From Euwallacea fornicatus (Eukaryota > Arthropoda > Insecta > Coleoptera > Curculionidae): DNA of 64,000 nucleotides. The notes beneath the pieces are model-generated. The model was not told the DNA's origin and searched no databases. It was given only the letters and a program-made list of their open reading frames with translations. Shown here one piece after another: positions 63,097-64,000 of the stretch. The DNA lies in assembly GCF_040115645.1 (NCBI RefSeq), contig NC_089550.1:3224001-3288000 (forward strand), in the 5' to 3' direction. Position numbers and translations under genes: made by a program. Position 1 is the stretch's first letter. Each line of letters opens with the position of its first letter.

Positions 63097-64000
63097 CTGA
63101 AACAACGACGATATTGGAAATGAAATTATGAAACGTTCTCAGATTCCATTAAGTGAAATACTACACTCGTGTAAAGTTCATTTTGCTAGAGAAAACTGGC
63201 AGTAAACGAAGCTTACGAACACGAAAACTGAGAAGTCATTATAGTCTAATTCTCTCTGCAATCTAAAAATAAGCTGTATCCAGCATGGAAAAACGTGTTG
63301 TTCGCGTGTGTCTTGCAACGTGACTTGCCAAAGCACTCGTAACAATCAACGGAATAACCTCATTCTTTTTGCGCCTTTGAATAATGCACATTCGTCCTTA
63401 ACTGGAACGCGAACGGTTCTAGTTTTACGAGCGACACTCGAGAAAACGTATTTTCAAGATTTTTATCTGCCGCCATTCCAGACAAACACTTAAACTTATA
63501 TGTGATACAATCAAACATGTCTTCAGAGAGAATCTTGGTATTGTCTCTAAATTAATCTGGAGGAATAAGGACTTTCTCTACAGGCATTTTGCGGGCTCGA
63601 GCCCAAGTTTTTTGTCTAGTAATTTATGAGTCTCTGTCTCCCTTCAAAGGGGAAACATTCCGTCTTCGTTTGGACCCAATTTCGTTCTCGATAACGCTTT
63701 TATTTTTTTAATTGTGTTGCTAGAGCCGGCCAATTGCTTCCTACGAGGGGTAATTTACTTTCTGGCACGCATATTAGTGTTCAATAAAGCCAATTTCCAT
63801 AATTGCTATTCAAATCGACAAGTAATTGTCACGTCAGCCTCAACGAGGCCGTAATTTAAAGCGAGGTCAATATGTGTTTTAATGTTAGACTTGAGTAACG
63901 CGAGTGCCAAGAAAAGGCTTTAGTAAGTTTTTCAACACAACGAAAATAGAGTTTTCGAAACGATTTAGAAAATTCCAATCCTTCATCGCTCTGAACGTTC
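63097..64000 (-). other. Intron of the receptor gene running off the window
   Basis: Exon 63096-62967 begins in phase 1 after a tttcag acceptor, so an upstream exon must lie further right. None was found up to 64000. The small frames here have no recognisable content. Confidence 0.6.

Overview
The window is a piece of an AT-rich animal nuclear genome, almost certainly an insect and most likely a beetle. Genes have small introns (often about 50 bp) with GT-AG borders. The recognisable proteins are animal ones. Two tandem GH1 beta-glucosidases with signal peptides resemble the expanded digestive/defensive GH1 families of beetles. The order is an inference; the insect call is firmer.

Layout. 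1-4440: no gene seen, but a 1,164-bp foldback element (539-bp arms, 86-bp spacer) ends about 134 bp before the first GH1 start codon. 4439-10202: two GH1 genes in the same orientation, both with complete reading frames (490 and 494 aa), separated by about 2 kb that holds a GC-rich inverted-repeat element. 10.3-38.3 kb: a gene-poor 28-kb stretch with a 156-bp tandem repeat, a diverged foldback, several short inverted-repeat elements, a decayed Tc1 transposase, microsatellites and TAAT-rich patches. I could not support a protein-coding gene there. 38.3-46.0 kb: three plus-strand genes: a VAC14 homologue (13 exons, 749 aa), a small multi-pass membrane protein (186 aa, MARVEL-like at best) and a small cysteine-containing secreted or membrane protein (187 aa). 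46.5-50.7 kb: cytosolic methionyl-tRNA synthetase on the minus strand (13 exons, 930 aa), tail to tail with the previous gene. 51.6-54.9 kb: an ABHD2-type alpha/beta hydrolase on the plus strand (7 exons, 403 aa), head to head with MARS1 across about 0.9 kb. 59.6-63.1 kb: the last four coding exons of a minus-strand single-pass receptor (transmembrane helix, cytoplasmic tail and C-terminal PDZ-type ligand). Its ectodomain lies beyond the right edge. The tail resembles sidestep-type immunoglobulin receptors, but this is tentative.

The genes do not form one pathway. VAC14 is the scaffold of the PIKfyve/FIG4 lipid kinase-phosphatase complex on endolysosomes, MARS1 charges tRNA-Met, ABHD2 is a membrane serine hydrolase, and the GH1 pair are secreted glycosidases. 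The most distinctive points are the GH1 duplication with differing intron content and active-site surroundings, and a set of inverted-repeat elements sharing ACAGGGTG-like termini spread over the window. Exon borders were derived by hand from reading frame, splice signals and remembered family conservation. No database search was possible.
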